From an uncultured beta proteobacterium (GTDB lineage: Bacteria; Pseudomonadota; Gammaproteobacteria; Burkholderiales; Burkholderiaceae_C), in contig CAJAES010000078.1 in assembly GCA_903938815.1 (NCBI GenBank), forward strand, positions 1 through 64,000: a stretch of DNA of 64,000 nucleotides, given 5' to 3'. A program made the position numbers and the translations under genes. Shown here in pieces: positions 24,074-33,277 of this stretch (the first letter of the stretch is position 1; every line of letters begins with the position of its first letter). Below the pieces are notes generated by a model that saw nothing but the letters and a program-made list of their open reading frames with translations, was not told where the DNA came from and did no database searches.

Positions 24074-24847
24074 TCAGCGCCACGTCTTCTTCTTCTTCCA
24101 GCGCCGCTCGCCGCGCACGCCGGCTTCCTTCATGCCGAGGTAGAACTCCTTGACGTCGTCCTTCTCGCGCAGGACGGCGCAGCGATCCTCCATCACGATC
24201 CGGCCGTTCTCGAGCACGTAGCCATAGTCGGCCACGTTGAGCGCCATGTTGGCGTTCTGCTCGACCAGCAGGATCGTCGTGCCGCGCTCGCGGTTGATGC
24301 GCACGACGATCTCGAAGATTTCCTTCGTCAGCTTCGGGCTCAGGCCCAGACTGGGCTCGTCGAGCAGGATCATCTGGGGCGCCGCCACCAGAGCGCGCGC
24401 GATGGCCAGCATCTGCTGCTGCCCGCCCGAGAGCAGCCCGGCGTCCTGGCGCTCGCGCTCGCGCAGGATGGGGAAGTAGGTCAGCGCGAGCTCGATGTCG
24501 CGCGCCACCGCATCGCGGTCGCTGCGCGTGTAGGCGCCCATCAGCAGGTTGTCGTGCACCGACAGCAGCGGAAAGACCTCGCGCCCTTCGGGCACGTGGC
24601 TCAGTCCCAGGCGGACGATCTGCGCGGGATCGCGCGCGGTGATGTTCTCGCCCCGGAAGCTCACGCTGCCGCGGCGCGGGTCGATGATGCCGGAGATGGT
24701 CTTCAGGATCGTCGTCTTGCCGGCGCCATTGGAGCCGAGCACGGTGGCGATCTCGCCCTGGCGAACCTTCAGGCTCACGCCGCGGATCGCCTTGATGGGG
24801 CCGTAGGCGCTCTCGACGTTGGACAGGACCAGGATGTCTTCGCTCAT
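24074..24847 (-). CDS. Branched-chain-type ABC transporter ATPase (LivF-like)
   Basis: Second ATPase of the importer, 257 aa. Walker A GSNGAGKTT (about 38-46), signature LSGGQQQM, Walker B MILLDEPSLGL, and LVEQNANMAL typical of LivF. The C-terminus carries an unusual basic tail ERRWKKKKTWR. Starts at an ATG overlapping the livG stop (ATGA). Confidence 0.93.
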   Translation of the reverse strand: MSEDILVLSNVESAYGPIKAIRGVSLKVRQGEIATVLGSNGAGKTTILKTISGIIDPRRGSVSFRGENITARDPAQIVRLGLSHVPEGREVFPLLSVHDNLLMGAYTRSDRDAVARDIELALTYFPILRERERQDAGLLSGGQQQMLAIARALVAAPQMILLDEPSLGLSPKLTKEIFEIVVRINRERGTTILLVEQNANMALNVADYGYVLENGRIVMEDRCAVLREKDDVKEFYLGMKEAGVRGERRWKKKKTWR

Positions 24848-25659
24848 GCGGTCCTCCGCAGCGACGAGACATCCTCGATCGAGCCCAGATAGGCCTCGAT
24901 CACGCCCGGGTGCGCCTGCACCTCGGCCGGGGTTCCGAGAGCCAGCACCTCGCCCTGGTTCATCGCCAGCACGCGGTCGGAGACACTGGAGACCAGCGAC
25001 ATGTCGTGCTCGACCATCAGCACCGTCACGCCGTACTCGCGCCGGATGTCGTCGATCCAGAAGGCCATGTCCTGCGTTTCCTCGACGTTCAGGCCAGAGG
25101 ACGGCTCGTCGAGCAGGAGCAGCTTGGGTTCGGCGCACAGCGCGCGCGCCAGCTCGACGACCTTGCGCACGCCGTAGGGCAGCCCTGCGATGAGGGTGTC
25201 GCGGTAGTGCTGGAGATCGAGGAATTCGATGACCCGCTCGACCTTCTCGCGGTCCTGCAGCGCGGCCTGCCGCGCCCGCTTCGTGAAGAGGATGTCGTCC
25301 AGGAGCCCGGTCTGGCGATGCGTGTGTCGGCCGATGAGCATGTTCTGGAGAACGCTTGCGTGCTCGAAGAGCTCGATGTTCTGGAAGGTGCGCGCGATGC
25401 CCAGCTTGGCCACGGCGTGCGCCGGCTGGCTGGTCAGGTCCAGGCCCTCGTACTCGATCCGGCCGCTGGTGGGCGTGTAGATGCGGCTGATGAGGTTGAA
25501 GACCGTGGTCTTGCCCGCACCGTTGGGGCCGATCAGGGTGAACACCTCGCCGCGCTGCACGTCGAAGCTGACCTTGTTGACCGCCAGCACGCCGCCGAAG
25601 CGCACGCTGATGTCCTGGGCCGACAGCAGGATCCCGTTGGTCATGGCGGCGGGCTTCAT
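24844..25659 (-). CDS. Branched-chain-type ABC transporter ATPase (LivG-like)
   Basis: First ATPase of the importer, 271 aa from the ATG overlapping the livM stop (MKPAAMTNG). Walker A GPNGAGKTT, LivG-specific IARTFQNIELFEHASVLQNM, Walker B LLLLDEPSSGLNVEE, and MVEHDMSLV. The signature region reads LPYGVRKVVELARAL, in place of the canonical LSGGQ, as in other members of this LivG subgroup. MTNG five codons later is an alternative start. Confidence 0.92.
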   Translation of the reverse strand: MKPAAMTNGILLSAQDISVRFGGVLAVNKVSFDVQRGEVFTLIGPNGAGKTTVFNLISRIYTPTSGRIEYEGLDLTSQPAHAVAKLGIARTFQNIELFEHASVLQNMLIGRHTHRQTGLLDDILFTKRARQAALQDREKVERVIEFLDLQHYRDTLIAGLPYGVRKVVELARALCAEPKLLLLDEPSSGLNVEETQDMAFWIDDIRREYGVTVLMVEHDMSLVSSVSDRVLAMNQGEVLALGTPAEVQAHPGVIEAYLGSIEDVSSLRRTA

Positions 25660-26732
25660 TTCAGGCGATCCGATTTCTGGAACGACTTCTGCCGCTTGAA
25701 CATGCCCTTGCGGTAGAACGGGAACACTTGGAAGAACGTGCGGATCTTCAGCCAGCGTCCGTACAGCCCCATCGGCTCGAAGAGCACGAAGCACACCAGC
25801 ACGAGGCCATACACCGCCGATTGCAGCCCCGGCGCCTGCCCGATGACGGCCGGGAGGTAATCCTTGCCCAGGGCGATCATCTGCGGCATGGAAATCAGGA
25901 AGATCGCGCCCAGGAACGCGCCGTGCACCGACCCGAGGCCCCCGATCACGACCATCAGCAACAGGTCGATCGACTGCAGGATGTTGAACTGCTCGGGCGA
26001 CAGGAACTGGATCTGATGGGCGTAGAGCGCGCCGCCCAGTCCCGCCAGGCCCGCGGAAAGGCCGAACGACAGAGTCTTGTAGCGCGCCAGGTGGATGCCC
26101 ATGCTCTGCGCAGAGATCTCGGAGTCACGAATGGCGACGAACGCCCGCCCGGTGGGCGAACGCAGCAGGTTCAGCACGGCCAGCGTGGCGCCGACCAGCA
26201 CGATCAGGCACAGGAAGTAGAACGGCGTGCCTGACTCCACCTGCCAACCCGCGATCTGCGCCGGCTTGACGTGCAGGCCCGCGTTGCCGCCGGTGACCGA
26301 CTCCCAGCGCGCGAAGACCTCCTCGACGACGAAGCCGAACGCGAGGGTCGCGATGCCGAGGTAGATGCCCTTCACGCGCAGGGCCGGCATGCCGACCACC
26401 ACGCCCACCAGCGCAGAAAGGGCACCCGCAGCGGCCAGCGCAAGCGGGAAAGGCACCCCGGCGTTGTTGAGCACCGCCTGGGTGTAGGCGCCTACCCCGA
26501 GAAAGGCCGCGTGACCGAGGGAAAACAGGCCCGTGAAGCCGGCCAGGAGCATCAGCCCCAGACCCACCACGGAATAGATCAGGACGAAGGTCAGCTGCGC
26601 GAGCCAGTATTCCGGCAGCAGCCAGGGAGATGCGGCCAGGAACACCCCGAGCACGGAATACCAGAAGACGTGCCCGTCGTGCTTGGCGAGGTTGATGTCC
26701 TGCTCATAGCTGGTCTTGAAGATGAATCTCAC
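25656..26732 (-). CDS. Branched-chain-type ABC transporter permease (LivM-like)
   Basis: Permease of 358 aa with about ten hydrophobic segments, GTG start (VRFIFKTSYEQDINL) with GAAGG upstream. The BPD_transp_2 core ends near residue 310 and holds the coupling region RDSEISAQSMGIHLARYKTLSF. The C-terminal tail (about 325-358) is basic and cytoplasmic. Four bases after livH. Confidence 0.93.
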   Translation of the reverse strand: MRFIFKTSYEQDINLAKHDGHVFWYSVLGVFLAASPWLLPEYWLAQLTFVLIYSVVGLGLMLLAGFTGLFSLGHAAFLGVGAYTQAVLNNAGVPFPLALAAAGALSALVGVVVGMPALRVKGIYLGIATLAFGFVVEEVFARWESVTGGNAGLHVKPAQIAGWQVESGTPFYFLCLIVLVGATLAVLNLLRSPTGRAFVAIRDSEISAQSMGIHLARYKTLSFGLSAGLAGLGGALYAHQIQFLSPEQFNILQSIDLLLMVVIGGLGSVHGAFLGAIFLISMPQMIALGKDYLPAVIGQAPGLQSAVYGLVLVCFVLFEPMGLYGRWLKIRTFFQVFPFYRKGMFKRQKSFQKSDRLK

Positions 26733-26736
26733 GGGT

Positions 26737-27612
26737 TCAGACCTTCTTGCGCAGCTTTTCGCCGAACAGCCCGTTGGGCTTGACCATCAGCATGATCAGC
26801 ACCACCACATACGCGGCGATGTCCTTGAAACCCTCGGGCAGATAGAACCCGGCGAGCGCTTCCACCACGCCGATGATCAGGCCGCCGACGATGGCGCCGG
26901 GCAGGCTGCCGAAGCCGCCCACCACAGCCGCCGGGAACGCCTTCAGGCCGATGAATCCCATGTTGGCGTGCACGAACGTGATCGGCGCCAGCAGCAGGCC
27001 CGCGATGGCCGCCACCGCAGCGGCCAGGCCCCAGACCATGCCGTTCAGGCGCTGCACCGGAATGCCCATGTAGTAGGCCGCGAGCTGGTTCTGGGACGAG
27101 GCCTGCATCGCGATGCCGATGCGGCTGTACCTGAAGAGCGCGAACAGCGCGACGCACAGCACCGCAGTGACCGCGATGACCATCATCTGCTCGACGTTCA
27201 GCATCAGGCCGCCGATGCGCCAGATCTCGTCCTTGTAGGGGACCGGCAGCACGTGGGTCTCGGTGCCGATGCCGGGAATCATCGTGATGAGGCCGCGTGC
27301 GATGTAGCCGATGCCGATGGTCAGCATCACGATCGAGAACGCAGGCTGCCCCAGGATGGGGCGAATGACCGCACGCTCGGCGAGCATGCCGAAGACGGCC
27401 ATCGCCGCGATGGACGACAGGATCGCCAGCCAGAACGGCCAGCCAAGAAATGTCATCGCGGCCAGGCCGCAGAAGGCGCCGAGCATCATCAACTCGCCCT
27501 GGGCGAAGCTCACCGTTTCGGTGGCCTTGTAGATGAGCACGAAGCCGAGCGCGATCAGGCCATAGATGCAGCCCTGCGCGATACCGCCGATGACGAGCTG
27601 AACCAGTTGCAA
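26737..27612 (-). CDS. Branched-chain-type ABC transporter permease (LivH-like)
   Basis: Permease of 291 aa, with a TTG start (LQLVQLVIGGIAQG) supported by AAGGGAG five bases upstream and no in-frame ATG close by. Motifs FAQGELMMLGAF and AVVGGFGSLPGAIVGGL identify LivH-type permeases. First gene of the livHMGF-ligase-SBP cluster. Confidence 0.93.
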   Translation of the reverse strand: MQLVQLVIGGIAQGCIYGLIALGFVLIYKATETVSFAQGELMMLGAFCGLAAMTFLGWPFWLAILSSIAAMAVFGMLAERAVIRPILGQPAFSIVMLTIGIGYIARGLITMIPGIGTETHVLPVPYKDEIWRIGGLMLNVEQMMVIAVTAVLCVALFALFRYSRIGIAMQASSQNQLAAYYMGIPVQRLNGMVWGLAAAVAAIAGLLLAPITFVHANMGFIGLKAFPAAVVGGFGSLPGAIVGGLIIGVVEALAGFYLPEGFKDIAAYVVVLIMLMVKPNGLFGEKLRKKV

Positions 27613-27632
27613 GCAGACTCCCTTGTGCCAGA

Positions 27633-27654
27633 GGCGGGCGGATGCTAGCCCGCC
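27633..27654 (-). terminator. Possible terminator of rpoS
   Basis: GGCGGGC, 8-base loop, GCCCGCC: a 7-bp GC stem about 60 bases downstream of rpoS and just upstream of livH. There is no T-run, so it is weak. Confidence 0.35.
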
Positions 27655-27716
27655 GGGGGAGCCTGGACACTTCAGGGAAACGCTGACGCGCAGGCGACAG
27701 CGACCCTAACACCCCC

Positions 27717-28805
27717 TCAAAAGAGGGCGTCGCGGTCGACACCTTCCCGGGCCATCCGGCGCCTGAGCTTCACCAGGGCTTCCTGCTGGATCTGCCGGAT
27801 GCGTTCGCGCGTGAGCCCCAGCCGTTCGGCCAGGATCTCGAGGGTCTCGGGCTCGCGGTCGGCCAGTCCGTAACGGCCGGCCAGCACTTCGCGCTCGCGC
27901 TCGTTCAACGCGGCCAGGGCCCGCTCGAGCAGTTCTCCGGCTTCGTGGCTCAGGGTCAGGCCCAAAGGGTCCTGGGTCTGATCGTCGGCCACGGTGTCCA
28001 GCACCGAGTCGCTGCTGCCCTGCGCCATCGGGGAGTCCAGGGACGACGGCTGCTCGGCCAGGCGCAGCAGTTCCGAGATCTCCCGGACCGGGCGGCCCAG
28101 GCGGCCTGCGACCTGCTCGTCGGTCACGGACCGGTCACTACCTGCCGCACGCGCGTCTTCGCCCTCCAGCGCCCTGCGCGCCTTGAGGACCTGGTTCAGC
28201 TCGCGCACCACATGCACAGGCAGCCGGATCATCCGGGCCTGATGCATGATGGCCCGCTCGATGCCCTGGCGTATCCACCACGTGGCGTAGGTCGAGAATC
28301 GAAAGCCCCGCTCGGGCTCGAACTTCAGCGTGGCGTGCATCAGGCCGAGATTTCCCTCCTCGATGAGGTCGCTCATCGGGAGTCCGCGGCCGAGGTAGTG
28401 CTTGGCGATGCTGACCACGAGGCGCAGGTTGTGCTCGATCATTCTCTGGCGCGCCGGGAAGTCCCCGGCACGCGCGAGCCTGGCCGTCTGCTGCTCGTCC
28501 TCGGCGCTCAGCAGCGGCGCGCGCCGGATCTCCCGGAGGTAGCTCTGCAGAGTGTTGCCGGATTCCGGCCCGGCCTCGGCGGCGTGCGGGTGGGCAGCGC
28601 CGGAGGCTGGATTGGCTGGCGATTCCGCCGGCTTCGCGGCCGCATCTTCCGCAGTGTCATGCGCAGTGTCATCCGCAGCAACTTCCGGCGGATCGTCCTC
28701 CGGGTCTGCTGACAGGCCAGCCGCCAGATCGGCGGCAATCTGCTCCGTCAGCGGGTCGGGCGGAGGAGCGGATCCATCGGCTGCATCGTGCGGGTTGGCT
28801 GACAT
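27717..28805 (-). CDS. rpoS: Stationary-phase sigma factor RpoS
   Basis: General stress sigma factor, 362 aa. Region 1.2 begins near residue 87 ([15 protein letters not shown]); regions 2.1-2.4 include [13 protein letters not shown] and [18 protein letters not shown]; region 4.2 has the [24 protein letters not shown]. The first 85 residues are acidic and alanine-rich, longer than in E. coli RpoS (330 aa). Last gene of surE-pcm-nlpD-rpoS, the diagnostic context for RpoS. Confidence 0.96.
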   Translation of the reverse strand: MSANPHDAADGSAPPPDPLTEQIAADLAAGLSADPEDDPPEVAADDTAHDTAEDAAAKPAESPANPASGAAHPHAAEAGPESGNTLQSYLREIRRAPLLSAEDEQQTARLARAGDFPARQRMIEHNLRLVVSIAKHYLGRGLPMSDLIEEGNLGLMHATLKFEPERGFRFSTYATWWIRQGIERAIMHQARMIRLPVHVVRELNQVLKARRALEGEDARAAGSDRSVTDEQVAGRLGRPVREISELLRLAEQPSSLDSPMAQGSSDSVLDTVADDQTQDPLGLTLSHEAGELLERALAALNEREREVLAGRYGLADREPETLEILAERLGLTRERIRQIQQEALVKLRRRMAREGVDRDALF

Positions 28806-28847
28806 GGTCGCTTCACCCGCACACGTTCGACCCGGCGAGCGGGCCCG

Positions 28848-29729
28848 CTATCGAGCCGGAAGGTAGCGCGCCGGATCGACCGGCTTGCCCTGGCGACGGA
28901 TCTCGAAGTGCAGTTGCACTCGCTCGGCGTCGCTGGAACCCATCTCGGCGATCTTCTGCCCGCGCCTGACCACCTGGTCCTCCTTGACCAGCAAGGCCTG
29001 GTTGTGGGCGTAGGCCGTCAGGAAGGTGTTGTTGTGCTTCACGATGACGAGGTTGCCATACCCGCGCAGGCCCGACCCTGCATAGACCACGCGGCCATCG
29101 GCCGAGGCGAGCACCGCATCGCCCTGCTTGCCACCGATGGCCACGCCCTTGCTCTTGGCGTCGTCGAAGGTGGCCAGCACGGGGCCGGTCGCCGGCCACA
29201 ACCAGTTCAGATCCTCGTCCGGGTCCTTGGCCGGCCCAGCCGCAACCGGCGCCGAGACCGAGGGGGCCACCGCCGTTGCGGCGGCTGGCGCCGAAGCGGT
29301 GCCGGCAACCGCCAGCGGCCGGGCATCCGGGCGGGTGGCAGCGGCCACGGGTTGGCTCACGGCAGCGCCGGGCTCGACGCCGGGCGGGACCACTCGCAGG
29401 GCCTGGCCGACCTCGATGACGTTGGGGTTCTCCAGACCGCTCCAGCGGGCGATGTCGCGCCAGTTCTGCCCGGTCTCCAGGCCGATGCGGATGAGCGTGT
29501 CGCCAGGCTTGACGACGTAGGTGCCCGGTTTGGGCGCACCATCGTTCGGGACGGTCGGGGTGGTTCGCGGCTCCGCGCTGGCCGCGGGCACGCTGCCCTG
29601 CGGCTGCGCGGCCACGGCCGCCGGACGAGAGGCCGCTCCGCGCTCCTCGACGGGAGCCCGGTGGCGGGGTGAGGTGCAGCCGGCCACCAGAAGCGCCAGC
29701 GAGAGCATTGCAAGTGTGATGGACTTCAT
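28848..29729 (-). CDS. nlpD: LysM/M23 lipoprotein NlpD
   Basis: Outer-membrane lipoprotein that activates cell-wall amidases during division, 293 aa. Lipoprotein signal ending LLVAGC; LysM domain (about 68-112: TYVVKPGDTLIRIGLETGQ); Ala/Pro-rich linker; C-terminal LytM/M23 domain (about 185-290). The LytM domain lacks the first zinc motif HxxxD and keeps only LHFEIR and one other His, so it is probably a non-catalytic activator like E. coli NlpD. Start overlaps the pcm stop (ATGA). Promoters inside nlpD drive rpoS in other species. Confidence 0.95.
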   Translation of the reverse strand: MKSITLAMLSLALLVAGCTSPRHRAPVEERGAASRPAAVAAQPQGSVPAASAEPRTTPTVPNDGAPKPGTYVVKPGDTLIRIGLETGQNWRDIARWSGLENPNVIEVGQALRVVPPGVEPGAAVSQPVAAATRPDARPLAVAGTASAPAAATAVAPSVSAPVAAGPAKDPDEDLNWLWPATGPVLATFDDAKSKGVAIGGKQGDAVLASADGRVVYAGSGLRGYGNLVIVKHNNTFLTAYAHNQALLVKEDQVVRRGQKIAEMGSSDAERVQLHFEIRRQGKPVDPARYLPAR

Positions 29730-30631
29730 TCGAAGCCGGATTTTAAGGGGACGAACAGCACACCTTCGAACCGTTGCCGCGTGTAACGATCCCCCTGGCG
29801 GTCGACCACCAGCAGCGACTGCCGGCGGCTGCCCGGTTCCTGCATCGGCGCCACGAGCCGGCCGCCATCGGCCAGTTGCTCGAGCCATGCGGGCGGCAGG
29901 TCCTCGCCGCCGGCCGCAGCGACGATGCTGTCGTAGGGCGCCATCGGCGCATGGCCGGCGCGGCCGTCGCCCCACAGGAGGCGCATACGCTGGTAGCCGC
30001 GGCCGTCGTCGAGATTCAGGCGTGCCTTCTCGTGCAGCGGCCGCAGCCGTTCGATGGACACCACATGCTTGGCCATCCGGGCGATGAGCGCGGTCTGATA
30101 GCCGCAGCCCGTACCGATTTCCAGCACCCGCCCGAGGCTGCCGCGTTCGCGGGCCGACGGCGTCTCACCCAGCAGTGCGAGCATGCGGGCCACGACCGAA
30201 GGCTTCGAGATGGTCTGCTCCAGGCCGATGGGCAGGCTGGTGTCCTCGTAGGCCTGGGTGGCCAGCGCGCTGTCGACGAAGCGGTGCCGCAGCACGGCGC
30301 CGAACGCCGCGAGCACGGCTTCATCGGTGATGCCATCCACCCGCAGGCGCTGCACCATGCGGGCGCGCACGGCGTCGGAATCCATCCCCAGGCCCGACGG
30401 GGGCGCCTGCCGCGCGGAATCGAGCGCCGCCTGCTGCAAGGGGCGCTGCGGGCGCACCAGGGTCTGGCCGCCTGTGGGCGAGCCTGTCGACGCACCGCCC
30501 TGCCCGCCGGAATGCCCGCCGGAATGCCCGCCGGAATGCCCGCCCGCCCGTCCGCCGCCCTTGTGCGCACCCGCACCGGCAACGCGGTCCAGGGCCAGAG
30601 GAAACCGCGGCCGGCGTGCGGGTTCCGTCAT
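29726..30631 (-). CDS. pcm: Protein-L-isoaspartate O-methyltransferase with N-terminal extension
   Basis: Repairs isoaspartyl residues by SAM-dependent methylation. The catalytic domain (about 90-301) has [20 protein letters not shown] and the SAM motif [16 protein letters not shown]. At 301 aa it is about 90 residues longer than the usual 205-220. The extra N-terminus is Gly/His/Arg-rich with a GGHS tandem repeat. The ATG overlaps the surE stop (ATGA), which supports this long start; an internal start near [11 protein letters not shown] is possible. Confidence 0.92.
   Translation of the reverse strand: MTEPARRPRFPLALDRVAGAGAHKGGGRAGGHSGGHSGGHSGGQGGASTGSPTGGQTLVRPQRPLQQAALDSARQAPPSGLGMDSDAVRARMVQRLRVDGITDEAVLAAFGAVLRHRFVDSALATQAYEDTSLPIGLEQTISKPSVVARMLALLGETPSARERGSLGRVLEIGTGCGYQTALIARMAKHVVSIERLRPLHEKARLNLDDGRGYQRMRLLWGDGRAGHAPMAPYDSIVAAAGGEDLPPAWLEQLADGGRLVAPMQEPGSRRQSLLVVDRQGDRYTRQRFEGVLFVPLKSGFE
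30501..30540. repeat. 12-base tandem repeat inside pcm
   Basis: TGCCCGCCGGAA occurs three times in a row (30501-30536), followed by a diverged partial copy. On the coding strand it encodes GGHS repeats in the N-terminal extension of Pcm. The repeat is in frame, so copy-number changes would alter length without a frameshift. Confidence 0.85.
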
Positions 30632-31383
30632 GGGCCGGCCTTGCGCAGGCGCTGGGCCCACGCTCCGAGGCCGGCGTGATCGGTCAGGTCGACCTGCAGC
30701 GGCGTGATCGAGACCTGGCCATTCGCGGCGGCGTGGAAATCGGTGCCCTCGCCTGCCTCCTTGGCGTCCCCCGCAGGGCCGATCCAGTACAGAGGATCGC
30801 CACGCGGGCTGTCCTGCCGGATGACGGGTTCGCTGGCATGGCGGCGGCCCAGCCGCGTGACGAGCCGGGGCAGTGTCTCGGCGTCGGCATGGTTGGGGAT
30901 GTTCACGTTCAGTAGCCAGTGGCCTTGCGGCATGCCGCCGGCCAGCACCTGGTCGATCACCGAGCGGGCGGTGCGCGCGGCCGCATCCAGATGGCCCCAG
31001 CCCTTGTCGACCAGCGAGAAGGCCATGGACGGAATTCCGAAGAGGTAGCCCTCCATCGCGGCCGCCACGGTGCCCGAATACAGGGTGTCGTCACCCATGT
31101 TGGCGCCGTTGTTGATGCCCGAGAGCACGAGGTCCGGGCGACGCGGCATCAGCCCGGTGAGGGCCAGGTGAACGCAGTCGGACGGCGTGCCGTTGATCAC
31201 CTTGAACCCGTTGGATCCCTCGAAGACCGACAGAGGGCGGCTCAGCGTCAACGCATTCGAGGTGCCGCTGGCGTTCTGCTCGGGCGCCACCACCTCGATG
31301 GTGCCGAGACCCTCGCAGGCCCTCACCAGTGCGGCGATGCCGGGAGCCAGGTAACCATCGTCGTTGGCGATCAGGATATGCAT
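30628..31383 (-). CDS. surE: 5'/3'-nucleotidase SurE
   Basis: Metal-dependent survival nucleotidase, 251 aa. The metal site [13 protein letters not shown] (3-15), [12 protein letters not shown], and [25 protein letters not shown] are characteristic. First gene of surE-pcm-nlpD-rpoS, with the downstream pair coupled by ATGA overlaps. Its promoter should lie in the 81-base divergent gap before the quinone oxidoreductase gene. Confidence 0.97.
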   Translation of the reverse strand: MHILIANDDGYLAPGIAALVRACEGLGTIEVVAPEQNASGTSNALTLSRPLSVFEGSNGFKVINGTPSDCVHLALTGLMPRRPDLVLSGINNGANMGDDTLYSGTVAAAMEGYLFGIPSMAFSLVDKGWGHLDAAARTARSVIDQVLAGGMPQGHWLLNVNIPNHADAETLPRLVTRLGRRHASEPVIRQDSPRGDPLYWIGPAGDAKEAGEGTDFHAAANGQVSITPLQVDLTDHAGLGAWAQRLRKAGP

Positions 31384-31464
31384 GGTTGCATTGTAGGCAG
31401 CCGACTGCGGTGTCGCGGTCCGTATCATCGGCGCCTGGGACAAGAACAGAAACGAGGCGGCTGG

Positions 31465-32442
31465 ATGATCGCGTGGTGGTGTGACAAGCTCGAAGGCGTG
31501 GCTTCCCTGCAGTGGCGCGAGGCGCCCACACCGGAGCCCGGCCCGGGCCAGGTGCGTATCGCCATCCGCGCTGCGAGCCTGAATTTTCCCGACCTGCTCA
31601 CGGTCGAGGGCAAGTACCAGTTCCGGCCGCCGCTGCCCTTCGTGCCCGGTTCGGAGTTCTCGGGGCATGTCGATGCGCTGGGCGCCGGCGTCACCCATGT
31701 GAAGATCGGCGACCCCGTGGCCGCCATCTCCAATTCGGGCGGCTTCGGCAGCCATGCCGTGGTCGACGCGCCGCGCGTGCTGCCGCTGCCGCCGGGTTTC
31801 GCGCTCGAGGACGGCGCGGCATTCGCCTTCACCTACGGTACGTCGCACCACGCCCTGATGGACCGTGCCGCCCTGAAGCCCGGAGAGACGGTGCTGGTGC
31901 TCGGCGCAGCAGGCGGCGTGGGCAGCGCGGCCATACAGATTGCCAAGGCTGCGGGCGCGCGCGTGATCGCGGGCGCTTCCACCGATGCCAAGTGCGGGTT
32001 CTGCCGCTCGCTGGGCGCCGACGAGACCATCAACTACACGCGAGACGACCTGCGCGCCGCACTGAAGACGCTCACCGCCGGCAAGGGGCCGGACGTCGTC
32101 TACGACCCCGTCGGCGGCGCGCTGGCAGAGCCCGCCTTCAGGTCGATCGCCTGGCGCGGCCGCTACCTGGTCGTGGGTTTCGCGCTGGGCAGCATCCCGT
32201 CGTTGCCACTGAACCTGACCCTGCTGAAGGGCGCGTCGATCGTCGGCGTGTTCTGGGGCGATTTCGTCGCCCGCGAACCCAAGGCCAGCGCGGCCGGCAT
32301 GGCGCAACTGGCCGACTGGTATGCGCGGGGCCTCGTGAAGCCGGCCATCGACTGCCGGTTGCCGATGTCGGAGCTGCCCGCCGCCTACGCCCGCATGGCG
32401 ACACGCGAGGTGCAGGGCAAGGTGGTGATGGTGAACGCCTGA
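31465..32442 (+). CDS. Zinc-free MDR-family NADPH:quinone oxidoreductase
   Basis: Medium-chain dehydrogenase/reductase of 325 aa, quinone oxidoreductase (zeta-crystallin) type. GroES-like N-terminus with [13 protein letters not shown], no zinc-binding cysteine lobe, and the NADPH-binding [19 protein letters not shown] near residues 145-163. Likely reduces quinones or unsaturated carbonyls. Divergent from surE; the start ATG follows AACGAGG. The substrate is not predictable. Confidence 0.9.
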   Translation: MIAWWCDKLEGVASLQWREAPTPEPGPGQVRIAIRAASLNFPDLLTVEGKYQFRPPLPFVPGSEFSGHVDALGAGVTHVKIGDPVAAISNSGGFGSHAVVDAPRVLPLPPGFALEDGAAFAFTYGTSHHALMDRAALKPGETVLVLGAAGGVGSAAIQIAKAAGARVIAGASTDAKCGFCRSLGADETINYTRDDLRAALKTLTAGKGPDVVYDPVGGALAEPAFRSIAWRGRYLVVGFALGSIPSLPLNLTLLKGASIVGVFWGDFVAREPKASAAGMAQLADWYARGLVKPAIDCRLPMSELPAAYARMATREVQGKVVMVNA

Positions 32443-32527
32443 CCCCCCATCGGGGTGAGCTCGCGGCAGATTTGCTGCGCTAGCATTCTTGGTTGTCCCG
32501 GCCGAGGATGAATACGAGGAGGCCGCC

Positions 32528-33265
32528 ATGGCTGTGAAGGTCCTGATACTGGAAGACAACCCCGTTGCGCGGAGCTTCCTGTGCCGAGTCGTTCGCGAAA
32601 GCTTCAGCGACGCCAATGCCATCACCGAAGCCGGCGACCTGGAGACGGCCCGACGGCACATCAACCTCACCGGCGGCGACCGCGGCCTGCACGGCGTCGA
32701 CCCGTTCAAGCTGATCCTCGTCGACCTGGAATTGCCCGACGGCAACGGCATGGAACTGCTGGCCGAGCTCACGCATTACCCCGCCACCAAGATCGTCACG
32801 ACGCTGTATTCCGACGACGACCACCTCTTCCCGGCGCTGCAGCGTGGCGCCGACGGCTACCTTCTCAAGGAAGACCGCTTCGAGGTGCTGGTCGAGGAAC
32901 TGCAGAAGATCGTGCGCGGCCAGCCGCCGCTGTCCCCAGCCATCGCCCGGCGACTGCTCACCCACTTCCGGGACTCCACCGCCTCCGACTCGCAGGCGCC
33001 CGACTCCGGCCTGATGCGCGCCACGGGGTTCACCAGCAGCAAGCCGGTGCCCATGGAGAAGATGCCTGACCACGAGCGGCTCACCCCGCGCGAGAGCGAG
33101 GTTCTCACCTACCTGAGCAAGGGGTTCACGATCAAGGAGATCGCGAGCCTGATGGGCATCAAGTGGTTCACGGTCAACGACCACATCAAGTCCATCTACA
33201 AGAAGCTCAACGTGTCCAGCCGCGCCGAGGCTGCGGTTCTCGCCAGCAAGCAGGGCCTGGTCTGA
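32528..33265 (+). CDS. LuxR/NarL-family response regulator
   Basis: Protein of 245 aa. Receiver domain (1-130) with D66 in ILVDLELP, a slightly longer loop before it, and K-containing GYLLKEDR. The LuxR helix-turn-helix starts near residue 180: [27 protein letters not shown]...[13 protein letters not shown]. The start has GAGGAGG six bases upstream. It is 12 bases before the sensor kinase gene and is its evident partner. Target genes unknown. Confidence 0.93.
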   Translation: MAVKVLILEDNPVARSFLCRVVRESFSDANAITEAGDLETARRHINLTGGDRGLHGVDPFKLILVDLELPDGNGMELLAELTHYPATKIVTTLYSDDDHLFPALQRGADGYLLKEDRFEVLVEELQKIVRGQPPLSPAIARRLLTHFRDSTASDSQAPDSGLMRATGFTSSKPVPMEKMPDHERLTPRESEVLTYLSKGFTIKEIASLMGIKWFTVNDHIKSIYKKLNVSSRAEAAVLASKQGLV

Positions 33266-33277
33266 CCCCCGGCGACC

